Shown here: piece by piece, positions 1 through 9,702 of the stretch | Layout: every line of letters begins with the position of its first letter | Position numbering within the stretch: the first letter of the stretch is position 1 | Origin: Acidimicrobiales bacterium | GTDB lineage: Bacteria; Actinomycetota; Acidimicrobiia; Acidimicrobiales; SHLQ01 | DNA: 64,000 nucleotides | NCBI GenBank assembly: GCA_020628865.1 | Contig: JAHDEJ010000006.1 | Coordinates: 126,004-190,003 of the forward strand | Direction: 5' to 3' | The notes under the pieces: model-generated | The model's input: only the letters and a program-made list of their open reading frames with translations | Told to the model about the DNA's origin: nothing | Databases searched by the model: none | Made by a program: the position numbers and the translations under genes

Positions 1-1748
1 GCCGCGGTCACGTGGTCGAGGTCGCAGTCGGGCACGAGGCCGAGGGCCACGGCGTAGACCGGGTCGATGTGGCTACCGAACGCGCCGGCGAGCCGAATGG
101 ACGCGACCTCGTCGATGTCGAGCTGGTCCATCAGGAGCCGTATGCCGGCGTAGAGGGCGGCCTTTGCGAGCTGGATGGCCCGAATGTCGTTCTGGGTGAC
201 GAGGATGTCGGGGGTGCCCTTGTGCAGCACGTAGCTGAACGTGCGGTCGTCGGCGATGATGCGGTCGGTTCTGGCGGCCAGCTCGCCGTCGACCACGCCG
301 TCGGCGGAGATGATGCCGGACAGCATCATCTCGGCGACGACCTCGATGATGCCGGAGCCGCAGATGCCGGTGATGGTGATCTTCTTCGTCTCTTCGGCGA
401 AGTCCGGATCGTCGGACCACAGGTCGGAACCGATGACCTTGAAGCGGGGTTCGAGCGTCTCGGGGTCGATGCGCACCCGTTCGATGGCGCCGACCGTGGC
501 GCGTTGGCCGGACGAGATCTGCGCACCCTCGAAGGCCGGGCCGGTGGGGCTCGACGCAGCGAGCATGAGGTCCTTGTTGCCGAGAACGATCTCGGCGTTG
601 GTGCCCACGTCGACGATCAACTGGATGCCGTCGGACTGATCGGGTCGTTCGGACAGGATGGCACCCGCGGTGTCGGCGCCGACGTGGCCGGCGATGCACG
701 GCAGCACGTACACGCGAGTGATGTCCCGGCAGTTGATGTTCAGATAGGGGGCGCGGGCTTCGACGGCGCCGTCGGTGGCGAGCGCGAACGGCGCGCCGCC
801 GAGAGGGACGGCGTCGAGGCCGAGGAGAAGGTGGTGCATGATCGGATTGCCGACTAGCACGATCTCGAGAACGTTGTCGCGCTCCTCGCCGGCCTCCTCG
901 ACGAGCTCACCGATCAGTTCGTCGATGGCTTCCTGCACGGCAGCAGTCAGGTCCTTCTCGCCGCCGGGGTTCATCATCACGTAGGAGACCCGGCTCATCA
1001 GGTCTTCGCCGAACTTGATCTGCGGGTTCATGCGACCGGCGCTGGCCAGCGCCTCACCGGTGCTCAGATCCAGAAGGTGCCCGGCGACGGTGGTGGAACC
1101 GACGTCGATGGCGACACCGAGCATGCGGTCGTGGAAGTCCGGCCATGCGGCGACGATCTCCACGTTGTCGCGGACGGCGACGGTGATCTCGCGGCCCTTC
1201 GTGAGAATCGCCTGGATCTCCTGGACGACGGCCAGGGGAGCGATGAGACCGTCGAGCCCCCAATCGGAACGGAGCGCGTCGCGGAGCATGTCGAGCTCGC
1301 TCCGGGGCGTGTCGAGGTGTTGTGCGGCGACCGTCGTGTAGTGCAGGCGGACGACCGGGTCGATTTCGATGTCGTCGACGTCGAGTCGTTTGCGAACGAC
1401 CTGTCGGTGTACCTGGCTCTCGGCCGGAACGTCGATCACGACGTCGTCCAGAATCTCGGTGTGGCAACCGAGCCGGTGGGCCGGCGAGCCGAGCGGGCGG
1501 CGACCCCGGTATTCGGTGGTTTCGCTCGGACCGGGTTCGCTCACGCTCGTTTCGCCGGACGTGATGCCGTGCTTCGCGAACTCTCCCACTTCGGGCACGA
1601 TCTGGCAGCGACCGCAGATGCCGCGACCGCCGCAGACCGTGTCGAGGTCCACGCCGAGCTCGCGCGCAGCATCGAGCACATTCGTGCCGCGTTCGACTTC
1701 GCCCTGCCGTCCGGACGGAGTGAAGACGATGCGAACGTTGTCGGTCAT
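1..1748 (-). CDS. RACo/RamA-type corrinoid-protein reductive activator, truncated by window edge
   Basis: Read from the minus strand, the frame opens at ATG (1746-1748) and stays open to the left edge, giving 582 visible codons with no stop. Residues 39-48 hold C-x5-C-x2-C (C39, C45, C48) with a fourth Cys at C95, the ligand pattern of a [2Fe-2S] ferredoxin domain. The rest has glycine-rich ASKHA ATPase motifs such as GVAIDVGSTTVAGH and LIVDVGTNAEIVLGN, as in the DUF4445/RACo family. These proteins use ATP to reduce Co(II) corrinoid back to active Co(I). The gene starts 7 nt after the stop of the pterin methyltransferase gene, as the last seen member of a corrinoid operon. The C-terminus is missing. 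An oxygen-sensitive reactivation partner in a probably aerobic genome is notable. Confidence 0.9.
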   Translation of the reverse strand, partial: MTDNVRIVFTPSGRQGEVERGTNVLDAARELGVDLDTVCGGRGICGRCQIVPEVGEFAKHGITSGETSVSEPGPSETTEYRGRRPLGSPAHRLGCHTEILDDVVIDVPAESQVHRQVVRKRLDVDDIEIDPVVRLHYTTVAAQHLDTPRSELDMLRDALRSDWGLDGLIAPLAVVQEIQAILTKGREITVAVRDNVEIVAAWPDFHDRMLGVAIDVGSTTVAGHLLDLSTGEALASAGRMNPQIKFGEDLMSRVSYVMMNPGGEKDLTAAVQEAIDELIGELVEEAGEERDNVLEIVLVGNPIMHHLLLGLDAVPLGGAPFALATDGAVEARAPYLNINCRDITRVYVLPCIAGHVGADTAGAILSERPDQSDGIQLIVDVGTNAEIVLGNKDLMLAASSPTGPAFEGAQISSGQRATVGAIERVRIDPETLEPRFKVIGSDLWSDDPDFAEETKKITITGICGSGIIEVVAEMMLSGIISADGVVDGELAARTDRIIADDRTFSYVLHKGTPDILVTQNDIRAIQLAKAALYAGIRLLMDQLDIDEVASIRLAGAFGSHIDPVYAVALGLVPDCDLDHVTA

Positions 1749-1755
1749 GTTCGGA

Positions 1756-2655
1756 TCAGGCCCGGCGACGGCCGCCGCGACGGCGGGCGCCACCGGCACC
1801 GCCACCAGCTTCCGGGTCGCGCTTCTCGGCGATCCAGGCGGCGCAGTTCTCGTCGTGGCCGTTGAGCACGTCGGCGGCCATCACGCAGTTCTTCACTTCT
1901 TCGTGCATCGGGTTCATGATCGCGGAGGTCATGCCGGCGCCGATGGCCATGGACAGGAAGTTGCCGGTGATGTGATGGCGGGCGGGCAGGCCGAAGCTCA
2001 CGTTCGACGCACCGCAGGTCGTGTTGACGCCGAGCTCGGTGCGCAGACGGCCGACGAGCTCGAAGACCTGACGGCCGGCCGTTCCCATGGCGCCGATCGG
2101 CATCACGAGGGGATCGACGACGACGTCCGCCGCCGGGATGCCGAAGTCGGCCGCACGGTTCACGATCTTCTTGGCCACCTCGAAGCGCACGTTGGGGTCT
2201 TCGGAGATGCCGGTCTCGTCGTTCGAGATGGCGACGACGGCGGCGCCGTGCTTGGCGACGAACGGAAGGACGCGTTCGAGCACCTCTTCTTCACCGGTCA
2301 CCGAGTTGATGAGCGGCTTGCCTTCGTAGATCTCGATGGCGGCTTCGAGGGCCTCGACGATCGAGGAGTCGATGGCGATCGGGACGTCGGTGACGGCCTG
2401 GACTTCCTTGATCGCACGGACGAGCAGCGCGGGCTCGTCGGCAAGCGGGATGCCGGCGTTCACGTCGAGCATCTGGGCGCCGGCCTCGACCTGGGCGATG
2501 GCGTCGGAGACGACCCGGCTGAAGTCGCCATTCTTCATCTCTTCGGCGAGGAGCTTGCGGCCGGTCGGGTTGATGCGTTCGCCGATCATGACGAAGGGGC
2601 GGCCGAAGCCGATGACGACCTCTTTGGTCGCGGAGGAGATCACTGTGTCGGTCAT
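1756..2655 (-). CDS. Pterin-binding (DHPS-like) methyltetrahydrofolate:corrinoid methyltransferase
   Basis: 299 aa. The N-terminus FVMIGERINPTGRKLL and the later MLDVNAGIP, PIAIDSS and LINSVTGEEE motifs are those of the pterin-binding TIM barrel shared by MeTr/AcsE, MtgA and the MetH folate module. The expected role is methyl transfer between the corrinoid protein encoded upstream and tetrahydrofolate. In a catabolic cluster the direction would be methyl-corrinoid to THF. The 18-residue tail is almost only Gly, Ala and Arg, looks disordered and is unusual. The gene lies 30 nt after the virulence-factor-domain gene and 7 nt before the RACo-like gene. The exact methyl donor cannot be told from this subunit. 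Confidence 0.88.
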   Translation of the reverse strand: MTDTVISSATKEVVIGFGRPFVMIGERINPTGRKLLAEEMKNGDFSRVVSDAIAQVEAGAQMLDVNAGIPLADEPALLVRAIKEVQAVTDVPIAIDSSIVEALEAAIEIYEGKPLINSVTGEEEVLERVLPFVAKHGAAVVAISNDETGISEDPNVRFEVAKKIVNRAADFGIPAADVVVDPLVMPIGAMGTAGRQVFELVGRLRTELGVNTTCGASNVSFGLPARHHITGNFLSMAIGAGMTSAIMNPMHEEVKNCVMAADVLNGHDENCAAWIAEKRDPEAGGGAGGARRRGGRRRA

Positions 2656-2685
2656 GGGATGTTGCTTTCTGAATATGGGGGGACG

Positions 2686-3093
2686 TCAGGCGTTCGGATC
2701 GATCGCGAGAACGTCGTCTGCTTCTGCAGCGGCTGCTGCTTCGGAATCTTCGGTGGCCCCGTCGGTGTCCGGATGGAAGCCACCGGTCGCCACGAATGTG
2801 TTGAGGTATTCCGCCGTGAACTCGTCCTCGATCTCGGCGACCAGTGCAGCCACTGCTGCCTCGATGTCGTCGCCTTCTGCCGGGCGGGTCTCTGCCCCCA
2901 TCTCGGCGATGTAGCTGTTTGCGTCCTTCTTGCCGGCGACCATGGCTGCTCGATCGATGGCCTTCTGGAACCGGTGGGGAAGTTCCACCTGGACCTTCTG
3001 ATCGCCGGAGGTGCCGTTGACCTGGGCGGGGATGTCCCGCCACTTGATGATCTTGAGGGAGGGGCCTCCTCCGCGACGACGTCGTCCGCTCAT
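2686..3093 (-). CDS. Small 'virulence factor' domain protein of the corrinoid cluster
   Basis: 135 aa. The start is an ATG whose last bases form the stop of the DUF1638 gene (ATGA, 4-nt overlap), so the two are probably translationally coupled. Residues 1-10 are Arg/Gly-rich. IIKWRDIPAQV near residue 15 and ELPHRFQKAIDRAAM after it match the short domain named 'virulence factor' in family databases. Despite that label, all its neighbours are corrinoid and folate methyl-transfer genes. The C-terminal 35 residues are acidic and Ala-rich. The function is unknown; a chaperone, adaptor or regulatory subunit of the methyl-transfer complex is a guess from the conserved context. Confidence 0.8.
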   Translation of the reverse strand: MSGRRRRGGGPSLKIIKWRDIPAQVNGTSGDQKVQVELPHRFQKAIDRAAMVAGKKDANSYIAEMGAETRPAEGDDIEAAVAALVAEIEDEFTAEYLNTFVATGGFHPDTDGATEDSEAAAAAEADDVLAIDPNA

Positions 3094-3693
3094 GCTGCGG
3101 TTCCCTTCAGTTCCAGTATCCGGGACTCGAGTAGACCGCGTCCGACGTTTGATTGGTCGAGGCGAAGGTTCAGACGATTCGCGCATTGTTGGGCGGCCTC
3201 CGCAAGTTCGGGGGTGGGGTTCTGCGAGATCCACAGGACCCGGGTGTAGTTGCCGAAGTACATGTCTCGAAGCTCCGGATGGTCGGTGAGTCCGAGCGCA
3301 CCGAAGATCAGAGCGTCCTGGTGGCGGACGAGGTAGTCCGTGACGAAGAAGGTGCCGAGTTCGCCTTCGAACTCGGCCTGCCACTCGTCGAGACCGGAGA
3401 AGAACGCGTAGCAGTGGTCGCCGGGCATTCGTTCGGCCTTCGGGTGGTGCAGCAGCAGGCGGTCGAGGTGACCGCCGGTGCCGCAGTCGCCGTAGCCGAT
3501 CAGGATGCGTTCGTAGTCGTCGCTGCGGGTCTCGAGGACCTCCTGCACGGCCGGGACGATCTTCTCGGGACGGTTGTGGAAGTTGGCCGGCAGGTACTCG
3601 AAGTCGACGTGTTCCCAACCGGGGGTCGCGGTGACGGCACGAATGTCGCCAGCGAGGGCGGCGCACGAAAGAACGAGCGTGCGCCCGGGCTCG

Positions 3694-3704
<11 letters not shown>
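3090..3704 (-). CDS. DUF1638 protein of the corrinoid methyl-transfer cluster
   Basis: 204 aa when started at GTG (3702-3704), which overlaps the end of the corrinoid-protein gene by 11 nt. The frame is open further upstream, but only over the corrinoid gene in another frame. Recognisable DUF1638 signatures are LVLSCAALAGDI, the run YLPANFHNRPEKI, IGYGDCGTGGHLD and PGDHCYAFFSG, then ELRDMYFGNYTRVLW. Conserved Cys and His in the GDCGTGG and DHCYAFF motifs could bind a metal or cofactor, but this is not shown. DUF1638 genes are typically found with corrinoid proteins, RACo-like activators and pterin methyltransferases. The biochemical role is unknown to me. Confidence 0.85.
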
Positions 3705-4383
<679 letters not shown>

Positions 4384-4499
4384 CTGGATCTCGTTTCGAA
4401 CGGGCCACCGCAGTGACCGGGCTTGTCTGATTGTCTGATCGGTTGCGAGGTGCCAGACGACAAGCCGACGATGATGTCGGTCCTGTTGCGGGCCCCTCG

Positions 4500-4532
4500 T
4501 TCCGCATCGTGAAACTGTACCGCATGATGAAA
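4500..4532. promoter_or_regulatory. Tandem operator-like sites upstream of the corrinoid operon
   Basis: Two related 15-bp sites, TTCCGCATCGTGAAA at 4500-4514 and TACCGCATGATGAAA at 4518-4532, lie 18 bp apart. They sit 117-150 bp before the corrinoid gene start. The sequence resembles TTCCRC-N3-GYGGAA, the kind of imperfect palindrome bound by IclR-type regulators. A further TTTTCCACTGTGGGG follows at 4537-4551. The same site pair with the same 18-bp spacing occurs upstream of fhs at 9783-9815. Regulator identity is inferred; no IclR-type gene is visible in the window. The rest of the interval 4384-4676 shows nothing else recognisable. Confidence 0.6.
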
Positions 4533-4676
4533 CAGGTTTTCCACTGTGGGGCCGGAAAGTCGGCAAATTTCTCGGAGCGGTCAGACCCCCGGCCAACGGC
4601 CTCACAGGGTGGTCATTTCGGCCCGTTAGGGCTCATGGTTTCGGGTCATTCGCCGATGTAGAGAGATCGGCGGGCG

Positions 4677-6770
4677 ATGTTACGGGCACGACTCAGAAGA
4701 AACCGAATGGACGACAAACAAACAGCGAGAATGCGTGGGCGAATCGTCTTTGCCATCGCCGCCGCCTCCGGCGCGCTCTTCGCCCTGCGCGTCTTCGCCG
4801 GCTCGATGCTCTCGTACCTCATCCTCTCCGCCGTCACGTTGGCCGGTCTGTCGCTCGCCATTTCGCTGCGCGGGCACTACGACGACTACACCCACGGACC
4901 CCGACTGCGCCGCACCGCCGGATCCGCCAAAGAGGACGACGTCGCCTCGGAGGATGTCCCCTCGGATGTCCAGGAGCTCAGCTGGCGCTACGGCCAGATG
5001 GGCCAGCGAATGCGTCGCAGCCTCCAGCTTCGCGACGATGAGTCGGCGATCCTCGAGCTGATCGCCGAGGACACGGACCGATCCATCGTGCTGCGCAGCA
5101 TCTCCGAGCTGCTGGCCAACCAGTTCCCGGGCTGCCGGTTCCGATTCGCCACCGCGAACATCGGCCGGCCCGACCAGGCCGACCGCACCTGGCCGATCGT
5201 CGACGAAACCGACCAGGACTCCGCGTGGGTGCTCCAGGCGGTGTTGGTCGACCCGTCGCAGAACCCCGATCCCGACGTCATCGCCCTGGCACAGGACCTG
5301 GCCCGACTCGCCCTCGACAAGGCCCGAGACCGGAACAGCCTGCGCTATCAGGCGGACCACGACGTCCTCACCGGGCTGCTGAGCCGCCGCGCCATCCTCG
5401 CCGAGCTCGATCGGGCGCTTGCCCATACCGAGGCGGTCGGCCTCATTTACGGCGACGTCGACCACTTCAAGAGCTTCAACGACAGCCTCGGTCACCTCGC
5501 CGGCGACGAACTGCTCGTTGAGGTTGCGTCCCGGATCCGGTCCAATGCGGCGTCGTCCGAACTCAGCATCGCTGCCGGCCGTCTCGGCGGCGACGAATAC
5601 CTGTGCGTCCTCTCCAGCTGCACGGAGGCACAAGCCACGGACTTCGCAGAGCGACTTGAGTTCGCCATGCGGGCACCGTTCACGCTCGGCGCCATCACGA
5701 CGTCTGCGTCGATGAGCTGGGGCGGCAGCTTCACCTTTTCCGACGACGGCGACAGCGCCAATCTGCTCCGTGAAGCCGACGTTGCCCTCTACCAGGTGAA
5801 GCGGAACGGCCGTGACGCGGTTCGCTTCTTCGACGACGACCTCCGCGCCTGGACGGCGGAACGCAAGCGCCTCGAGAACGACCTCAGCCTGTCGATCTCC
5901 AAGAAGTCCGGCATCCACACCGACTTCCAACCACAGTTCGATTCGGACAAGAACCTGATCGGGTTCGAAGCTCTTGGCCGTTGGCATCGCCAGGGTGTCG
6001 GCCTCGTACCGCCGGACGAGTTCATCCCGGTTGCCGTCGAACGTGGTCTCATGGCCGACTTCGACCACGAGATCTTCCGGCACGTGGCCCACGTCCTCGG
6101 AACGGGCCGCAAGGAAGGCCGCTCGTTCGGCATGGTCAGCATCAACGTGTCGGCCGAGCGCCTGGAACGGCCCGACTTCGTCGAGGCGACGCTGACAGCA
6201 CTCCGTCAGGAGGCCATCGATCCGACGGACGTGATCATCGAGATCACCGAGAGTTCGCTGCTTCGCGACCTGTCCGAGCGTGGCCGTCGGCTCGAGGAGC
6301 TCCGTCGCTGGGGCATCCGCATCGCCGTCGACGACTTCGGCACCGGCTACTCGTCGCTGTCGTATCTCCGGGAGCTCCCGGTCGACATCCTGAAGCTCGA
6401 CAAGGAATTCGTGTCCGACATCGACACGTCCACGGAGAGCCAGGCGATCGTCCAGGCGATCCTCGCACTGGCTCGGGCGCTCAAGCTGAAGACCGTGGCC
6501 GAGGGTGTGGAGCGCGAGTCACAGTTCGAGATCCTGTCCCGACTCGGCTGCGACATCTTCCAGGGCTATCTGCTCGGCCGCCCGTTGAAGTTGGACGTGG
6601 CCCGCGAACGAGCAGCCGCCACGTGGCGGCCGGACCCGTTCTCGACCGCCTACGAATGGCAGGACACCCCGCCCGACGATGCTGAGCAGCTCGAGGTCCG
6701 CAGCAAGGTGCCCTTCACCATCAACCTCGACACCGCCCGCGTCCAACACCGCGAAATCCCCGGGGCCTAG
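4677..6770 (+). CDS. Membrane-anchored GGDEF-EAL cyclic-di-GMP signalling protein
   Basis: 697 aa from ATG 4677; ATG 4707 (11th codon) is also possible. Two hydrophobic segments near residues 22-65 anchor it in the membrane. A weakly conserved, GAF-like stretch follows. The GGDEF domain carries RLGGDEY at about 303-308 and NDSLGHLAGDELL, so diguanylate cyclase activity is plausible (Tyr replaces Phe). The EAL domain has GFEALGRW near 430, the loop DDFGTGYSSLSYL near 550 and AEGVE near 607, with key acidic residues present. Phosphodiesterase activity is therefore also plausible. It is divergent from the corrinoid operon and monocistronic. Which activity dominates cannot be told. Confidence 0.92.
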   Translation: MLRARLRRNRMDDKQTARMRGRIVFAIAAASGALFALRVFAGSMLSYLILSAVTLAGLSLAISLRGHYDDYTHGPRLRRTAGSAKEDDVASEDVPSDVQELSWRYGQMGQRMRRSLQLRDDESAILELIAEDTDRSIVLRSISELLANQFPGCRFRFATANIGRPDQADRTWPIVDETDQDSAWVLQAVLVDPSQNPDPDVIALAQDLARLALDKARDRNSLRYQADHDVLTGLLSRRAILAELDRALAHTEAVGLIYGDVDHFKSFNDSLGHLAGDELLVEVASRIRSNAASSELSIAAGRLGGDEYLCVLSSCTEAQATDFAERLEFAMRAPFTLGAITTSASMSWGGSFTFSDDGDSANLLREADVALYQVKRNGRDAVRFFDDDLRAWTAERKRLENDLSLSISKKSGIHTDFQPQFDSDKNLIGFEALGRWHRQGVGLVPPDEFIPVAVERGLMADFDHEIFRHVAHVLGTGRKEGRSFGMVSINVSAERLERPDFVEATLTALRQEAIDPTDVIIEITESSLLRDLSERGRRLEELRRWGIRIAVDDFGTGYSSLSYLRELPVDILKLDKEFVSDIDTSTESQAIVQAILALARALKLKTVAEGVERESQFEILSRLGCDIFQGYLLGRPLKLDVARERAAATWRPDPFSTAYEWQDTPPDDAEQLEVRSKVPFTINLDTARVQHREIPGA

Positions 6771-6778
6771 AGAGCCGT

Positions 6779-6932
6779 AGGTGCCTGGCACCTAACGACC
6801 CCTTAGGTGCCAGGCACCTGAGGTGAGAGATTGTCAGAATCGTTGATTTCATTGGGCATCGAACGATTGCATCGCTCGCAATGCTTCGTTTAGGTGCCAG
6901 GCACCTAACGAAGCACTAGGTGCCAGGCACCT
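6779..6932. repeat. Four palindromic AGGTGCC(A/T)GGCACCT repeats in two 26-bp pairs
   Basis: Four copies of a 15-bp perfect palindrome lie at 6779-6793 (centre T), 6805-6819, 6892-6906 and 6918-6932 (centre A). Within each pair the start-to-start distance is exactly 26 bp, because the palindrome is followed by TAACGA and a few bases. The pairs are 87 bp apart (second to third copy). They fill the gap between two convergent genes, the GGDEF-EAL gene and metF. Each could fold as a short hairpin, so transcription termination or a REP-like dispersed element are both possible. No transposase is nearby. Confidence 0.85.
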
Positions 6933-7012
6933 AACGAGGTTGATGCCCGTTGGGCGGCGTTTCGGCGCAGCCGAAAGGCCAGTAGTGACGAGCCGTCAGG
7001 CGAGGAACGGCT

Positions 7013-7894
7013 CTAGGCCTCGTTGATGACCTGCTGTCGCCAATCCTCAGTTGCTTCTACCTGGTTGAAGGTGAAGACGTGGAGGCCCGTGATGTTGAGG
7101 GCTTCGAGGTCGGCGACCATTGGCTCGAGGATGTCGTCCGGGTCGTAGGCGCCGGGGGACATGAGCTTCGTGACGGCGGCCCGGTTCTTCTTGAGGAAGC
7201 GCAGCGAGGCGCCCACACCGAGGCGGACACCCATGGTCATGAGCTTTGTGCGATCGACGACACCGGGGATGCCGAGCTGCACCGGAAGGGTGAAGCCGGC
7301 AGCCCGCTCCTCGCGGAGCCACGACATGATGAGGTCGGTGTCGAAGCACATCTGCGTGCTGGCCCAACCCTCAACGCCGGCCCCGGCGAGCAGCGCCTGC
7401 TTCATGTGCAGGTGCTCGTGGATGACCTCGTTCGGGATGAGCGCGTGGCCGTCCGGGTAGGACGTGATGCCGACCTTCTTCAGCCCGTGCTCGGTCTCGA
7501 ACAGATCCTGCAGGAACGCGTGGGCGCCCTCGTACGGGCCTGCGGGCTCCTCGGCGTCACCGGCGACCACAAAGATCGTGTCGTAGCCCTCGGTGCGGAA
7601 CCAGTTGGCGAGCCGCTCGACGTGGTCCTTGCCCTCGACCAGACGGGCCGAGATGTGCGGAACCGGTCGGTGGCCGAGGTCGCGGATCCGGTCGGTCAGT
7701 TCGACCGTGGCGTCGAGGCCTTTCACCGGGCTCGCCGTCACGGAGACGAGCGAGTTCTCGGGGAGTGCCTCGATGCCGGCTTCGACCGACTTGAGCGGGA
7801 TGAGCTCGAAGGTCATGCCCTCGACGAGCTGACGGCGATACGCCATCTCCGGCGAATCGATGGTCGGCTTCTTGTCTTTGCTGAACAATGCCAT
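7013..7894 (-). CDS. Methylenetetrahydrofolate reductase family protein
   Basis: 293 aa, a typical length for the MetF TIM-barrel flavoprotein that interconverts 5,10-methylene-THF and 5-methyl-THF. Family features include FELIPLKS near the N-terminus, SVTASPVKGLDATVEL, the middle VVAGDAEEPAGPYEGA and the late LPVQLGIPGVVDRTKL. A good ribosome site (AAAGGA) lies about 11 nt before ATG 7894. It follows fhs on the same strand with 110 nt between them holding three stem-loops. In this catabolic setting it may run in the oxidative direction, taking methyl-THF made by the corrinoid system; that direction is inference. This branch is divergent from classical E. coli MetF. Confidence 0.88.
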   Translation of the reverse strand: MALFSKDKKPTIDSPEMAYRRQLVEGMTFELIPLKSVEAGIEALPENSLVSVTASPVKGLDATVELTDRIRDLGHRPVPHISARLVEGKDHVERLANWFRTEGYDTIFVVAGDAEEPAGPYEGAHAFLQDLFETEHGLKKVGITSYPDGHALIPNEVIHEHLHMKQALLAGAGVEGWASTQMCFDTDLIMSWLREERAAGFTLPVQLGIPGVVDRTKLMTMGVRLGVGASLRFLKKNRAAVTKLMSPGAYDPDDILEPMVADLEALNITGLHVFTFNQVEATEDWRQQVINEA

Positions 7895-7930
7895 GTTGTT
7901 GGATGTCCTTTGGGAAGAGAGTTGTCAGAA

Positions 7931-8002
7931 GCTCCCGAGGGGAGCGGAGCTGTGCGAAGCGACCATGTCGGTCGCAGGGGTTCTCGGCTGGAAAGTGCCG
8001 AG
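7931..8002 (-). other. Three tandem stem-loops between fhs and metF
   Basis: Three perfect 6-bp stems occur in a row: GCTCCC-GAG-GGGAGC (7931-7945), GCGACC-ATGTC-GGTCGC (7959-7975) and CTCGGC-8 nt-GCCGAG (7983-8002). They begin 2 nt past the fhs stop on the transcribed strand and end before the metF ribosome site. No U-run follows, so they are more likely RNA processing, stability or attenuation structures than simple intrinsic terminators. Function is inferred from structure only. Confidence 0.55.
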
Positions 8003-8004
8003 CG

Positions 8005-9702
8005 TTATGACAGGTTGATGATGTTGCCGTCGGCGTCGATGTCGATCTTCTGGGCGGCCGGGGCCTTGCCGAGACCGGGCATGGTGCGCATGTCGCCGCA
8101 GATCGGGTAGACGAAGCCTGCGCCCACGGAAGCACGAACTTCGCGGACGGGGAGGGTCCAACCGGTGGGTGCACCCTTGAGCGCAGCGAACGCCGAGATC
8201 GACAGGTGGGTCTTGGCGATGCAGACCGGGAGGTTGCCGAAACCGTTGGCCTCGTAGTTGTCGATCTGCTTCGCTGCGGCGGGGGAGACGTCGATGCCGT
8301 CGGCGCCGTACACCTTCTTGGCGACGGTCTCGATCTTCTCGCGGATCGGCATGTCGTCCGGGTAGAGGACCTCGAAGTTCGACGGCTCGTCGGCCGCTTC
8401 GGTGATCGCGGTGGCGAGTTCGGTGGCACCCTGGCCGCCATCGGAGAAGTGGGTGGAGACCGCGGCGCGGGCGCCGTACTCCTGGGCGATCTCGTGGATG
8501 GCGTTGATGTCCTCGTCGTGGTCGCCGGGGAACACGTTGATGGCGACGACCGGGGTCACGCCGTGGACCTGCATGTTCTCGAGCTGCTTGCGCAGGTTGT
8601 CGCCGCCCTGGTGGACCTCGTCCGGGTTGGCTTCGAGGAGTGCGGGCGGAAGGTCCTTGCCGGCCACGATCTTGTGGTTGCCGGAGTGGGCCTTGAGGCC
8701 ACGGACGGTTGCGACGAGCACGGCGGCGTCGGGGGCGATGCCCGAGTAGCGGCACTTGATGTTGAAGAAGCGCTCGGCGCCCATGTCGGCGCCGAAGCCG
8801 GCCTCGGTGAGGAGGTAGTCGGCGGTCTTGATGCCGATCTGGTCGGCGACGATCGAGCTGTTGCCGGTGGCGATGTTGCCGAAGGGGCCGGTGTGCACGA
8901 GGGCGGCGGTGCCTTCGAGCGTCTGCATCAGGTTCGGCTTGATGGCTTCCTTGAGGATGACGGTCATGGAGCCGGCGGCGCCGATGTCTTCGGCGGTGAC
9001 CGGGGTGCCGTCCTTGGTGTAGCCGAGGACGATGCGGCCCATGCGGACACGGAGGTCCTGGAGACTGGTGCAGAGCGCCAGAGCGGCCATGACCTCGGAG
9101 GCGGCGGTGATGTCGAAGCCGGTCTCGCGGGGGACGCCGTCGAGGCGGCCACCGAGGCCGATGACGGCGTTGCGCAGCGCGCGGTCGTTGACGTCGAGGA
9201 CGCGGCGCCAGGTGATGTTGTTGGTGTCGATGCCGGTTTCGTTGCCGTGGTAGAGGTGGGCGTCGAGCATGGCCGAGCACAGGTTGTGGGCGGCGGTGAC
9301 GGCGTGCATGTCGCCGGTCAGGTGGAGGTTGAAGAGCTCCATTGGGACGACCTGGCTGTAGCCGCCGCCGGCGGCGCCGCCCTTGATGCCGAAGGTCGGG
9401 CCCATGGACGGCTGGCGGATGGCGATGGTGGCCGACTTGCCGATGTGCTGGAACGCCTGGCCGAGGCCGACGGTCGTGGTGGTCTTGCCCTCGCCGAGCG
9501 GGGTGGGGGTGATGGCGGAGACGACGACGTACTTGGCGTCGGGGCGGTCGGACATTGCCGGGATGGCTTCGAGCTGGACCTTGGCGGCACCGATGCCGTA
9601 GGGCTCGAGGTTCTCCTGGGGGATGCCGGCGCGGTCGGCGATCTCGGTCAGCGGAAGGAGTTCGGCACCCTGCGCGATGTCGAGATCAGATGGAAAAGCC
9701 AT
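8005..9702 (-). CDS. fhs: Formate--tetrahydrofolate ligase
   Basis: 565 aa, full length for formyl-THF synthetase. The ATP-binding loop TPTPLGEGKTTTTVGLG is at residues about 65-81. Conserved stretches such as FGIKGGAAGGGYSQV, the HAVTAAHNL segment and NVFPGDHDED follow. The enzyme links formate, ATP and THF to 10-formyl-THF; run in reverse it yields ATP and formate from methyl groups oxidised on THF. Position beside metF and the corrinoid operon, and the shared upstream operator pair, suggest it serves methyl-group catabolism as well as biosynthesis. A GGGGGA stretch lies upstream of ATG 9702 as a ribosome site. Confidence 0.97.
   Translation of the reverse strand: MAFPSDLDIAQGAELLPLTEIADRAGIPQENLEPYGIGAAKVQLEAIPAMSDRPDAKYVVVSAITPTPLGEGKTTTTVGLGQAFQHIGKSATIAIRQPSMGPTFGIKGGAAGGGYSQVVPMELFNLHLTGDMHAVTAAHNLCSAMLDAHLYHGNETGIDTNNITWRRVLDVNDRALRNAVIGLGGRLDGVPRETGFDITAASEVMAALALCTSLQDLRVRMGRIVLGYTKDGTPVTAEDIGAAGSMTVILKEAIKPNLMQTLEGTAALVHTGPFGNIATGNSSIVADQIGIKTADYLLTEAGFGADMGAERFFNIKCRYSGIAPDAAVLVATVRGLKAHSGNHKIVAGKDLPPALLEANPDEVHQGGDNLRKQLENMQVHGVTPVVAINVFPGDHDEDINAIHEIAQEYGARAAVSTHFSDGGQGATELATAITEAADEPSNFEVLYPDDMPIREKIETVAKKVYGADGIDVSPAAAKQIDNYEANGFGNLPVCIAKTHLSISAFAALKGAPTGWTLPVREVRASVGAGFVYPICGDMRTMPGLGKAPAAQKIDIDADGNIINLS

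Noticed and set aside
2686..3093. Gene labelled 'virulence factor' as a true virulence determinant
   Set aside because: The name comes from a family label. The location in a corrinoid/folate operon argues for a metabolic role.
4384..4676. Cobalamin riboswitch upstream of the corrinoid operon
   Set aside because: I see no B12-box-like conserved core in the leader on the minus strand. Operator repeats explain the region better.
6779..6932. Palindromic repeats as a CRISPR array or phage attachment site
   Set aside because: Repeats are 15 bp, spacers are short or irregular, and there are no cas genes or integrase. A REP-like or terminator reading fits better.
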